Shown here one piece after another: positions 34,207 to 45,190 of a stretch of DNA of 64,000 nt. A program made the position numbers and the translations under genes. The notes beneath the pieces were generated by a model. The model was not told where the DNA came from, did not search any database, and saw nothing but the letters and a program-made list of their open reading frames with translations. The stretch covers positions 2,382,307 to 2,446,306 of the forward strand of contig JAINUG010000015.1 in NCBI GenBank assembly GCA_029706075.1, read 5' to 3'. This DNA comes from Aldrovandia affinis (Eukaryota > Chordata > Actinopteri > Notacanthiformes > Halosauridae). Every line of letters begins with the position of its first letter. The first letter of the stretch is position 1.

Positions 34207-34568
34207 CTCATCTCATCTCATTGTCTAAGCCGCTTATTCCTGGTCAGGGTCGCGGGGGGGGCTGGAGCCTATCCCAGCATGCATTGGGGCAAGAGGCAGG
34301 AATAAACCCTGGACAGGTCGCCAATCCATCGCAGGGCACTACATACACCATTCACTCACACACTCATACCTACGGGCAATTTAGACTCTCCAATTAGACT
34401 AACATGCATGTCTTTGGACTATGGGAAGAAACCGGAGTACCCGGAGGAAACCCACGCAGACACGGGGAGAACATGCAAACTCCACACAGAAAGGCCCCCG
34501 GCCTGGATTCGAACCCGAGACCTTCTTCTGTGAGGCGACAGTGCTATCCACTGCACCACCATGCCGCC
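34207..34568 (-). repeat. tRNA-derived SINE with RTE-like tail, perfect 14-bp TSDs
   Basis: Minus-strand copy of the family at 22606. The B box is GGTCTCGGGTTCGAATCC (complement of 34506-34523). The tail here is a GAGAT repeat instead of ATGG (34207-34221). ATACTGTAAAATAT flanks both sides (34193-34206 and 34569-34582). Frames over 34008-34604 are shadows. Confidence 0.9.
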
Positions 34569-34582
34569 ATACTGTAAAATAT

Positions 34583-35970
34583 AATAAATATAAAATATAT
34601 ACAAAATATTGTAAAGCTAGACTGACATTTCAGGGGAACTCTGAAACTCTTCAGAAATAATTAAAGCATTGGAAAGAACAGAATATATTTTTATTCTTAT
34701 CAAATGTACTGTATGCACACAATTAATTCAGCTGCATTTGTATTCTTCTAATGCTGTCCATTTCAACAAATCACTTATATCAGGGTCCAAGTAGGGTCAA
34801 TTGTCATTCCGAACTTGTGGCTACTGTTTTTGGCAATTGTGCATTTTATTCATAAGAAAAAATCCCCTCAGGGAATGCAGACAAATCAATCACTTTTGCC
34901 CATTTCATCTGGCATATTGTGATAATTAGATTTTCTGTTTTTATATTATCATTTATATGAAGTGTGCCTTTTAAGCTCTTCATTTTCCACAGACAAAACT
35001 GGTTTGTACACTGTGACCTATACACTATCTAAAAGTAAAAAACAGTAATTGTCTTATATTTTTTCTAATTTACTTGGATATATTCAGCATCGATGTCAGC
35101 AGCAGCTTCGTAAGAGGTCTATATCTTCGTGGCATGTACTTCATGGAAATGGGGTCCTAATCCCATTAAAGAGATGGTGATGGTGATACAGTTTGTTGTT
35201 CTCTGCAGCACAGTATCACTCTGCCAGTCTAGAACATGTGTGCGCTGACTACTGTGGTTTCTAACAGGTAGTTCTGCTTCATCAGTCCATTCACAAATCA
35301 GACAATCCAGACAATTCCGATTCACAGCTCAGATGGAGGTTACGACTCTTATCACATCATCATCTAGATAGAAAGATCACACTCCTGGTTGGACAATCAT
35401 GGTGAAATCATGCTGTGAAATTCTTCATGTGGCTGCAGCATAATCACACTAGGGAATGAAGGAGAATCTCAAGACAGGCAACCATAATTAATTGTACTGT
35501 AGTTACTGTGTATTCAAGACCAAGTTAGACATTACTTCCAGTTTCTAGGGAGTTTACTTTTACACTAATAGAATTAATAAGGGTTTCCCAATGGAATATT
35601 AAAACTATCTGAGAGGTCTGAAAATGATATTTTATTGAATTTTGCATGTTGCTCAAATAAGTTATTATATATATATTATATTGACAATAACCCTTTTTTC
35701 CAATACAAAACTTGAATCATCAAAACAGTGACATGTAATGGGAGAACAGACATGTTATTGGGGAAATAATGTTTGTAAATAATGTTGAAATAACATGTTA
35801 TTCAGTGACCTGCCTGTTCACAGAGCTGTAAGAAATTAGTTAGTTAATTAGCTATCTATTCATATTTATTCATTGCATTTTTGAGGCTGTTGTTTTGTGG
35901 TTTTTAGCAACTATCCCGTTAAATGTCCGTCTGTCAGCATCTGTCGCACCTGCAATTTGGGCACCAACTA
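34583..35970. other. No recognised feature
   Basis: AT-rich intergenic DNA without coding or repeat signal I can name. Confidence 0.5.
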
Positions 35971-35974
35971 CAGC

Positions 35975-36690
35975 CAGGTCCAGAATTATTGCCAGCCTTG
36001 ATGAAAATGAGTAAAAAAAGGCTGTTTAAAATAAACAATACAGGTTATGAGCTGTATTGTATCCTTAAAATGGTAAATTAATATAATTTTATATTAACAC
36101 AATTGTTCAGAGAAAAATATTTTGTTTAACAATCTTTTTTTGTGTGTGTCACAATTATTGCCACCCCTAATAATTGTTTACAATAGAATACAAAAAAAAA
36201 AAAGCATTAACATTAACATGTAATTTTCTACAATGTTTCAAGAGATTGGTGAACAAATTGGCCACCATACAGAATCTTTCACTTTCATTTCAGATCCTTC
36301 AGTCTGTGCTTGTGTATTGCTCTCTTCAATTCAAACCACTAATTTTCAAGTCTAATTTTCAGTCTGAAGACTGAGTCGGCCATTGCAAAACAGTCATTTT
36401 CTGGTCAGTTAATAATTTCTTGATTGATTATGAGATATGTTTGGGATAACTGTCTTGCTGAAAGATCAATTTGCAGCTTCCTGGCAGGGGGGCCAAAATG
36501 GCTTGGAACTTGCTGGATTTCATTATTCCATTTACCTTAACAAGAGGCCCAGGACCAGTAGATCCCCCAAAAAACATCAAAGACCCACCACCATTTTCTC
36601 AATAGGTATTAGGACCTTTTTAACTTCTGATGCAAAACTCACCGCTGGTGTGCATGGCCAAATGTAAAGCTCCCTTGCTAGATGTTAACT
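35975..36690 (-). pseudogene. Tc1-like transposon remnant (catalytic middle of transposase)
   Basis: The left end carries CAGGTCCAGAATTATTGCCA, a Tc1-like terminal motif. Minus-strand translation of 36640-36370 gives GSTGPGPLVKVNGIMKSSKF and QAILAPLPGSCKLIFQQDSY, then PKHISQSIKKLLTDQKMTVL and QWPTQSS. The Asp in FQQDS is the second catalytic acid. The segment before the third acid is present but the ending is broken by stops. A sister copy lies at 59890-60445. Confidence 0.7.
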
Positions 36691-36905
36691 GACATTCTAT
36701 GCAAGTCTTACAGAATTATGTAATATCAGTGTACATGTGAGACCAGCTAAAACGACTGATACTAGGTAGTGTTTTATACTTGGTTAAGTGTCCAACCCAT
36801 GGAACAGAGTGTCCCATATCCATAACACTGAGCTTTATTACAGTGTCTCCATATTTCCCTTCGTCCAATACAGAAAGTTGTTCTTCATTGTGTAGCTAGA
36901 AAACA

Positions 36906-37090
36906 TGGAAATATGCCCTTGCATGTATCTGGCATTACCAATTGCAAATTGCTCTGGAGAAAGATCGTTTTCTTTATTGAAGCACGTTAAAACGTACCTG
37001 AGGTCAACAGTGAAGGAAAAGAAACTGAATCCAATTGCGTTGTTGGCAATTGAGAACAAAGTATGGAGTATTTTAGTACTCACAGTGCAT
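36906..37090 (+). pseudogene. hAT transposase C-terminal dimerisation domain, orphan fragment
   Basis: The plus frame reads MYLALPIANCSGERSFSLLK, HVKTYLRSTVKEKKLNPIAL, LAIEN. This is the conserved hAT C-terminal dimerisation block (SGERSFS...K-YLRS...L--LALL-IE). It resembles the zinc-finger/ZMYM1-like hAT group rather than the copy at 1-1054. No other part of a hAT gene is recognisable around it. Confidence 0.8.
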
Positions 37091-38696
37091 TAAAACACTA
37101 CACCAATCAAACACTGACACAAAATGAGCTCAACCACCAATCACCAGATGCCATGCAACATTCCCACTGGATAGGTTTTCTATGGGTTATGTGAAATAGT
37201 CTCTCATAATGGAGTTTTTGTACATAGTAGTTAAAAAAAATAGATTTTCTAATTCTATAGATTGTTATGGATATCATAGAATTGGTGCTTCTGGGGGTGC
37301 TTTCATTTTCAGTTTATAAAGTGAGTTTATGTGAGACATTGTATGCTAATTATGAAAACATGCAGACAATCTTATTAAGGCCTAAGGTCATACAGGTGCT
37401 AATTTTGTGCAAACATTGCTATTGCTGTAATCCTCTTCATTGTCTTCTTGACAAGGGTAGCTGCTTTTTGTGTCTATAATGCAATGATGTGTTAAATGTG
37501 CCCTTTTTAAAACTGCTGCAGGCCTCTTTGTTAGCATACATCAACTCTCTGCTGACCCTTTGTTCTGGACACAAGTGACAGAGATTCTGTCATAAAATGA
37601 GCTCAGGGGAGAACAGTTAATGGCTGACAATCCAGGGAGTAACTGGTGTCACTCAATAAGAGCGTTTGGCTGTACTCCTGGTGCTGAAACACTCCTGACA
37701 ATATATCTGAGCTCAGTGATCATGGTACTTTTGAGTGACCATACCTCCACCAACAGGCTGTTGTTCTTTTGTGCAACTGTAGTGGCAGATGGCACACTGG
37801 ATACCACTTCACCATAAAACATCAGCCTGGCTGAGCAAGGTCAATCATCAAATTTGTGTTGGTTGGTTGTTTGCTCATTGGCTTATAATAAATACTGTGC
37901 TCTATGGAAACATAAAATAAGTTTGTCAGGAAGGAGATTAATTAATAATAGGTGACATAAATAAATGAACAAGGTCGATCATATTTTTTGCTCACAAGCT
38001 TATAATTAAGGATTGAATACTTTTGCTTTTCCTCTTTTTGTAGAGTTGGTAAAAGAGGAAGGTTGTGGTGAATGCTTATTACCATACATGGACCCCACAT
38101 GCAAGATAAGTTTTTATATTTTCTTGCATGATCCATCAATGATATGTAAACAAGACCTAGCAAGGAGAAATAATTGTTAAAGCTTGTTTTACAGTGGTAT
38201 TCTATAGGATAAGCATACCTACTTTTGCTTGACTTACCTGGACTCAGGGCCAACCCACGATTTAATCAAAGGTTGGCTAACATTCTGTCAACCCAGGTCA
38301 ATTTGCAATGGAAATAATTCTGGCTCAACTCCGGTATAGCTGACCTAGAGCTTAAGTGGGTCAATGGAACTGTGGCTATATTTACCTGAAGACATCTCCA
38401 GCATATATAATGGACAGGGCTCAATCTCCTGATGTTGTTCTACTCTGACACTCACAGCAACCTGACACACTGAATCCCAAAAGCTACAGAAAGAAAATGT
38501 TCTGGAAACAAATGTATGGAGAACATCTACATTTAAGGAAAAGCTCCCACTGGGAGTGAACATGTAATTGTTTAAATTTTTAAAGCACTCAAAGTTCTAA
38601 CTCAGTGAATCAATAATTTAGACATATTCTTCAGAAAACACTTACACTTTTATAAGCTCAGACAGGTTTGAGCAAAATGCTTTCCATTAGAGAATA
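37091..38696. other. No recognised feature
   Basis: About 1.6 kb AT-rich DNA. Frames at 37267-37479, 37620-37817 and 37942-38253 have no known motif. Confidence 0.5.
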
Positions 38697-39139
38697 TACA
38701 GTGCATCCGGAAAGTATTCACATCGCTTCACTTTTTCCACATTTTGTTATGTTACAGCCTTATACCAAAATGGATTAAATTCATTTTTTTCTCAGAATTC
38801 TACACACAATACCCCATAATGACAAAGTGAAAAAAGTTTTTTAGAAATGTTTGCAAATGTATTAAAAATAAAAAAATAAAATATCACATGTACATAAGTA
38901 TTCACACCGTTTGTTATGACACTCAAAATTGAGCTCAGGTGCATCCTGTTTCCACTGATCATCCTTGAGATGTTTCTAGAACTTCATTGGAGTCCACCTG
39001 TGGTCAATTCAATTGATTGGACATGATTTGGAAAGGCACACACCTGTCTATATAAGGTCCCACAGTTGACAGTGCATGTCAGTGTAAAAACCAAGCCATG
39101 AAGTCCTAGGAACTCTCCATAGACCTCCGAGATAGAATT

Positions 39140-39435
39140 GTGTTGAGGCATAGATCTGGGGAAGAGTATAAAAACATTGCTAAAGCATTGAAAGCACCCA
39201 GGAGAAGAGTGGGCTCCATCATTGTGAAATGGAAGAAGTTTGGAACCACCACAACTCTTCTTCGAGCTGGCCGCCTGGCCAAACTTAGTAACCGGGCAAG
39301 ATGGGCCATGGTCAGGGAGGTAACCAAGAACCCAATGGCCACTCTAAGAGAGCTTCAGAGTTCCTCTGCAGCGATGGGAGAACCTGGTAGAAGGACAAAC
39401 ATCTCTGCAGCCCTCCACCAATCAGACCTTTATGG
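39140..39435 (+). pseudogene. Tc1-like transposase N-terminus, left arm copy
   Basis: Frame MLRHRSGEEYKNIAKALKAP, RRRVGSIIVKWKKFGTTTTL, ending NISAALHQSDLYGS. It holds the paired-type helix-turn-helix domains and linker. It runs into the inversion junction, after which the frame is meaningless. Confidence 0.85.
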
Positions 39436-39889
39436 TAGCACTTGGCATTCAGGCCAAAAAGTTCAATTTGTGTCTCATCAGACCGGATAATCTTTTTCCT
39501 GATGCTCTTAGAGTCCTCTAAGTGCCATTTGCCAAACTCCAGGTGGGCTGTCATATGCCTTTCACTCAGGAGTAGCTTCCATCTAGCCACTACCATTGAT
39601 GGTCTGATTTATGGAGTGCTGCAGAGATGTTTGTCCTTCTACCAGGTTCTCCCATTGCTGCAGAGGAACTCTGAAGCTCTCTTAGAGTGGCCATTGGGTT
39701 CTTGGTCACCTCCCTGACCATGGCCCTTCTTGCCCAGTTACTGAGTTTGGCCAGACGGCCAGCTCTAAGAGTTGTTGTGGTGGTTCCAAACTTCTTCCAT
39801 TTCACAATGATGGAGCCCACTGTTCTCCTGGGTGCTTTCAATGCTTTAGCAATGTTTTTATACCCTTCCCCAGATCTATGCCTCAACAC
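39420..39889 (-). pseudogene. Tc1-like transposase N-terminus and start of catalytic core, right arm copy
   Basis: The frame from 39889 repeats MLRHRSGEGYKNIAKALKAP to NISAALHKSDHQW. A second frame (39596-39312) continues with LSERHMTAHLEFGKWHLEDS and IIRSDETQIELFGLNAKCY. The Asp in RSDET is the first catalytic acid. Beyond LNAKCY the inverted copy begins, so the second Asp and the Glu are absent. Confidence 0.85.
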
Positions 39890-40447
39890 AATTCTATCTC
39901 GGAGGTCTATGGAGACTTCCTAGGACTTCATGGCTTAGTTTTTACTCAGACATGCACTGTCAACTGTGGGACCTTATATAGACAGGTGTGTGCCTTTCCA
40001 AATCATGTCCAATCAATTGAATTTACCACAGGTGGACTCCAATGAAGTTCTAGAAACATCTCAAGGATAATCAATGGAAACAGGATGCACCTGAGCTCAA
40101 TTTTGAGTGTCATAGCAAACGGTGCGAATACTTATGTACATGTGATATTTTATTTTTAATACATTTGCAAAAATTTCTAAAAAACTTTTTTCACTTTGTC
40201 ATTATGGGGTATTGTGTGTAGAATTCTGAGGGGAAAAAAAGAATTTAATCAATTTTGGAATAATGCTGTAACATAACAAAATGTGGAAAAAGTGAAGCGA
40301 TGTGAATACTTTCCGGATGCATTGTATAACTGATAAGTGGAGCTGGGCTTAGCCATAGCTGCAATATGAAAGTTAACCACCAGTGCCAGGTTGACCATTA
40401 AGAATCTAATGTTGACAGGGAACGCAGTGCCTACAGTGGATATACAC

Positions 40448-41411
40448 TGTGGAGGGCGTTGGTCTTGGCAACAGGGGAGTTGCAGAGTTGCTTTTGTTTT
40501 GCCACAGTATTGCTGTGGAGGACCTTTGGAACTTTTCAGGGCCAGGTTTGGCAATCTCGCAGTTTGCAAGCAGGCGCCAGGAAGGCTAGTTCCAAAGGTC
40601 ACAATTATTAAATTAGTGTTAATTAGTGCGGATCTCAAGTGAGGAATTCACTGATTGTGTTTGTGTATGAGAATATGAGTGGGTGTGGTGTATGTGAATT
40701 GTCTCTGTGAATTGATTGTGGTTAGGTGTGCCTTGCCTCACAAGTCCCACCTGAGCCAGGCAGAAAGTAAGCCCATTTAAGAGTAGGTGGGGCGAGTGGG
40801 GGATCAGTTGTCGTTGGTCTTGTTGTTCACATGTGTGTCTGTGCATGCGCACACATCGTGTAGTGTTGGTCTTGTTGTTCATGTGTGCGTATCGTTGGAC
40901 ATGGAAACCCCCTTCCGGGGAACCACACTGATATGATGCTCACATTAAACAACAAAACTCACACCAACAATACGCACACATGATCGACAAGACCTACACT
41001 ATAGTACATGTGCGTGCGAACAGACACATACGTGAATGACAAAACCAACAACAACTGATCCCCCATACTTTCTGCCTGGCTCAGGTGGGACTTGTGAGAC
41101 AATCACACGTCTTTCACTCACACACCTAACCACAATCAATTAACACCAGACAATTCACATACACCACACATTCTCACACACAATCAGTCAAGTGAATTCC
41201 TCACTTGACATCCATACCAATTAATACTAACTTAATAATTGTGACCTTTGGAACTAGCCTTCCGGGCACCTGCTAACAATCTCGAAAACTACGAGATTGC
41301 CAAACCTGGCCCCGGAAAGTACAACTGTTCCAAACATCCTCCACAGCAATACTGTGGAAAAACAAAGGTAACCCTGCAATTCCCCTATTGCCGAGACCGA
41401 CGCCCTCCACA
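40448..41411. repeat. Large inverted repeat, two ~450-bp arms around a ~60-bp centre
   Basis: Both outer ends read TGTGGAGGGCGTTGG/TGTGGAGGGCGTCGG inward. The arms share GTTCCAAAGGTCACAATTAT, CCACCTGAGCCAGGCAGAAA and GTGTGCGTATCGTTGG/GTGTGCGTATTGTTGG segments until about 40908 and 40968. A TTTAAGAG promoter-like motif lies in the left arm near 40778. No coding frame and no clear target duplication were seen. It could be a foldback element or two LTRs of one family placed head to head. Confidence 0.8.
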
Positions 41412-43130
41412 CATACATACTATATATATATATATATGTTCTTAATGTGCCACAAAGTCATCAAATCAAATCATAACACTGTGCTAGTGCCTGTGACTAA
41501 AACTCCCTCGGGGCAATGCATAACTGGGCATTGCATCACCTAGGATGGAGGAAGGGATTCAGTCAGCAGTTCCCGCCTCACCGCTGAATAGCAATGCCTC
41601 TGGGTGATTGGGCTACTGCAATCTGCCTGTACCAGCTGTACTAGTTATATATGTCTGTGCGACTCAGCTGGTGGTTTGCAGATTTAAAGGTGTCTGGCTG
41701 CCTTTCCAGAGAATGTGTATGATAGTGTATGTCCACCAGACATGGGGACGATGCAGTGATGGGACAGGTCTATTACTTTGGTGAGCATTCGTACTTGGGA
41801 GAGAAAAGAAAAATAGGCAATTAAAAAAACGGTTTTACTTGCATATATTTAAGTACAAAGATAACACAAGTAAAAAACAAATACCAAATTATACAGTACA
41901 CAATTGCCATGTTTATAATATCAAAAAAGTTGAATTGCTGGCAGTGAACTTAGCCCTAGGTGCTAGCAAAGCCGTCTAACAACAGATGCTTGTGATACAA
42001 TGAGTGCTGGCACAATCTTCAACCTAATGAATCCGAGGGGGGAACAATTAACAATAGAGGAGCTGTCCCTAAAGACACCAATCAGCACTTGCCCTTGACA
42101 TGCTGTAGACATAATGTCCCCTTAACTACATTGCTCCCTGCAGTTAACTCCCTGAACACATTCAGAGCAATGGAAACACATTTTTCATGCTGAATAAGAG
42201 AAGCATTTTTTGAAGTCTAAATTCATGTGAAGCAGCTATATGACTCTTGTCAATGAGCTCTGAAGGTCAATCCTCAATACACTTGCTATAATTGTGGTAT
42301 TTCGTCTGACTTGCTGCCATGGATTTTTTCTTATGACCGCTGTTTCCACATGCCAGTACACGGGGTAAAATAAGACACAAGTGGACACAAGAAGGGTCCT
42401 TTGCAGAGACAGGCTTACACTTTTGCACTAATTAAATGCATGTCCACTGAATAATCAAGGTAGAAGACTGCTCTTAGTGAAACTGAATACAATTAGAAAG
42501 GTTGGAAAAGCAATGTTTTTATGTTCACATTACACACTGTATGGCAGAATGGCACGACTATTCCACTAAAACTCATTTTGGAAAAGAACAGAAACATAAG
42601 CAGTGACAGTGACAAGTGTCCTTTCTTTACAGAAAGATAGTTATACATTTACTCTTACATTCATAATATTACTCATGCAACATTTCTTACTTGTAGAACA
42701 ACTAGAAGTACTTAGACTTGACAGCCACAGAACCTAAAGGAATATTAGCATTGTATATGTGTGCAAGTGTATATATACAGTTTAAATAAATCTACATACA
42801 TATATACATCCATACACTTGTTTTTTTCATTAAATTGCTTGAAAAACTGGTGGACTATGGGCCATGGCAGTGACATCCCTTTAGAAATCTGGTCCAGGTT
42901 GTGGTACTGCTTGAAATATTCACAAAATGTCAGTTTAGTGTTTGTAAAACATGATTTTTATCAATTCTTACCACCACATTGAGTTGAGCATTTTTTAGTT
43001 CAGCTTTTAGGTTTTTCCTATGAAATAATTTGTTCTATTAATTTCATAATCATAAATGAATCCAATGAAATTGTGGACATACAATTCCTAGAAGCAATTT
43101 GTCTGTAATAATCAGGAAGATAAATACAAA
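41412..43130. other. No recognised feature apart from a short (TA)n run
   Basis: A TA run lies at 41420-41438. The rest is AT-rich, with no coding signal. Confidence 0.5.
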
Positions 43131-43134
43131 AGCT

Positions 43135-43640
43135 ATTGAGCAGTGGAAAAAGTAATATGGTCATATGAGTCATCCTTTACCCTGTTCTCAACAAGTGGGT
43201 GCATGTGTGAAGAAACCTACAGGCCCGAGTGCTTGTTATGATGTGGGGTGCATTTTTTCCTTGGTTTAGGTCCACTCAACCTCTTGGAGTGCAAAGTACA
43301 AGGTGTAAGGTACGAGTGCAACACCACTAAATACAAAGCCATTCTAAATGATCACCTTCATCCTATGGTGGAGCATTTCTATCCTGATGGGAGCGGTCTC
43401 ATCTAGGATGACAATCCCCCCAACCACAGGGCATTCAGGATGACAATACCCCCATCCACAGGGCACGAGTGGTAACTGAATGGTTTGATGAGCATGAAAA
43501 TGATGTAAACCATATGCCATGGCTTTTTCAGTCACCAGATCGCAACTCAATGTAATCTTATGGGAGAGTCTGGAGTGGCGCCTGAGACAGCGTTTTACAC
43601 CACTATCAACAAAACAGCAAATTATGGAATTTTGTTGTGG
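43135..43640 (+). pseudogene. Tc1-like transposase catalytic region, degraded
   Basis: Plus-strand pieces read EQWKK, then YESSFTLFSTSGCMCEETYR, NDHLHPMVEHFYPDGSGLI, DDNPPNHRA and VTEWFDEHENDVNHMPWLFQ, QSPDRNSM. This order matches the catalytic half of a Tc1-like enzyme (WSDESSF, FQDDNAP, WFEEHE...WP-QSPDLN). The first Asp is replaced by Tyr, several stops interrupt it, and the segment near DDNP is duplicated. The neighbouring Tc1 fragment (43860-45190) is on the other strand and is a separate copy. Confidence 0.7.
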
Positions 43641-43754
43641 AAAAATTGTGTTGCATGTCTCCAATAGAGTAAAAAATAAGAATTCTCTCCAATAGAGTGC
43701 CAGACAATTCTAGAGGCGGTTAATTGCTGGCCTCGGGGTAGTAGGCTTGTCCCA

Positions 43755-43838
43755 TAGAGATGGGCGGTGGGCTCGTGGGGGAGGGTGAATTGAAGAAATA
43801 GAGGGTACAATTGGCCATCAAATTGGGAGAAAAAAAAC
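43755..43838 (+). repeat. SINE tail fragment (family A/B common tail)
   Basis: GAGGGTGAATTGAAGAAATA then GAGGGTACAATTGGCCATCA and AATTGGGAGAAAAAA match the shared tail of SINE families A and B. A possible short body piece precedes it. Confidence 0.6.
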
Positions 43839-43859
43839 AAGGGAAAGACACCTTTTTGG

Positions 43860-45190
43860 TGTTTTCTTTATTTTGCAATTACCAATTACCTGTATATACT
43901 TAAACATTGATTGACCACTGTCTGTGTTCTTTTGAGCACTTTACTCGCCAATATGCTTTTTTAGGTTTATGTACTGCAGCCCGATCATAGTATCCCTCTC
44001 TGTGAAGTTCTCGATGGACTGTTCTGAATAAAACTGATTTGCTGAACTGTTTTGCCTTGCATGTCAAACCAGTGCACGAACATCGGTCGAGTAGTATGTG
44101 CTTTTGATCACAGTTGCCCTGAGTTTATGAAGTCTTTCCCACAGACTTCCATGCCAACATCTCCTTAGCCACTCTTCCTCATGAAACATCAGCAAGTTGA
44201 GCAGTCTTCGCCACTGAAGCTCCTGCAAAACATGCCCCAACAATCACCCCTCTTTCAACGTCACTGAGATCTCTTCTTCTACCCATGGTAGCCAAAATAA
44301 TGGGCAACTGGACCTGCCCAGCATTTTTATACATGACCCTAACCCCGCATTCTAACAGGGGGCGATTCGGCAACGAGCTGCCGGAAATGCATTGATTCTC
44401 TATGAGAGTGAGCGACTTCCGGTGCCTGACCGATTGTCTGATTTATGGGCGTGGCGGTGGCCCAGAAAAGTTGAAAATTCGGAACTTTCGGGCAATGTTG
44501 CCCGGTAAGAGCCAAACAAATTCATGTCTTGCTCTTTTTACCTCCCACGCGGAAACCAACACAAAAACGAAATTTTGTTCCTAGTTCCGACACTTCAACA
44601 TGGATGAGGAGAAACTTAACAGCGGTCTGCAGTACCCCCATACTTTATTTAATCCTAAAAGCATAAATATTTATAGCTAGCTAAACTTATATGGCCTACA
44701 TACATCTTATTTAATATTTGTGTTGGTTAAAAGGCTATTTTTATCGCATGGGTAAGTTTGGAAAAACGTTTGGAAACGCACCGAGAGAAATTGCGAGCTG
44801 TTTCCAGCGCAAGTAAATGGCCGTAATTGCAAAAAAGCCTTCTGAGTTTGAGTTTGCGGTTCATAATTGAAGGAAACAATACTGCTAGCCAACTAATATT
44901 TATAATAAAGATTCTCAAAATCTATGATGAACTATTCGTTTACCATGCAAACATTTTGTAAGCACGTCGGAAGCATTTTTGAGGAAGCCAGTCAAGCGTG
45001 GTGATCGCCCACTGGGCGATTTATTCACCTAGTATCAGCCCCTGTTAGAATGCGGGGTTACCCTAAGCATGTGGGATGTTAATTTCTTAATTAACTCAGG
45101 AACCACACCAGTGTGGAAGCACCTGCTTTCAATATACTTTGTATCAGTATTGCATAAGTGTTTCCTTTATTTTGTCAGTTACTTTGATAT
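43860..45190 (-). mobile_element. Tc1-like transposon remnant split by a 719-bp element
   Basis: The minus strand carries MGRRRDLSDVERGVIVGACF and AGASVAKTAQLADVS from about 44287, a Tc1 helix-turn-helix. After stops it continues to VLFRTVHRELHREGYYDRAA near 44040. The upstream side beyond the insertion (45065-45180) contains TTAATTTCTTAATTAACTCA and GAACCACACC, the leader of the same family. The catalytic part is missing. The insertion at 44341-45059 separates leader from gene. Confidence 0.7.
44341..45059. mobile_element. Unassigned MITE-like element with 20-bp perfect TIRs
   Basis: The left end AACCCCGCATTCTAACAGGG is repeated exactly inverted at 45059-45040. ACCCT flanks both ends (44336-44340 and 45060-45064). 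If the two terminal A/T bases are counted as target the duplication could be read as up to 7 bp. The 719-bp interior has no transposase-like frame. A second palindromic GCGAT/CGCCC motif lies inside each end. I cannot place it in a known superfamily. Confidence 0.75.

Larger units (their letters stand above)
38699..40324. mobile_element. Snap-back Tc1-like element (inverted duplication of the 5' half), TA flanked
   Basis: The two ends, CAGTGCATCCGGAAAGTATT and the complement of 40305-40324, are the same Tc1-like terminus. TA lies on both sides (38697-38698 and 40325-40326). The first 740 bp recur inverted in the last 740 bp, so both halves carry terminal repeat, leader and the N-terminal part of a transposase. 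The centre (about 39440-39590) is single copy and continues the minus-strand gene only. The element can form a very long hairpin. Confidence 0.9.

Noticed and set aside
43135..45190. The two Tc1 remnants as one element
   Set aside because: The catalytic part is on the plus strand and the DNA-binding part on the minus strand, with a SINE tail between them; they are two copies or a rearrangement.
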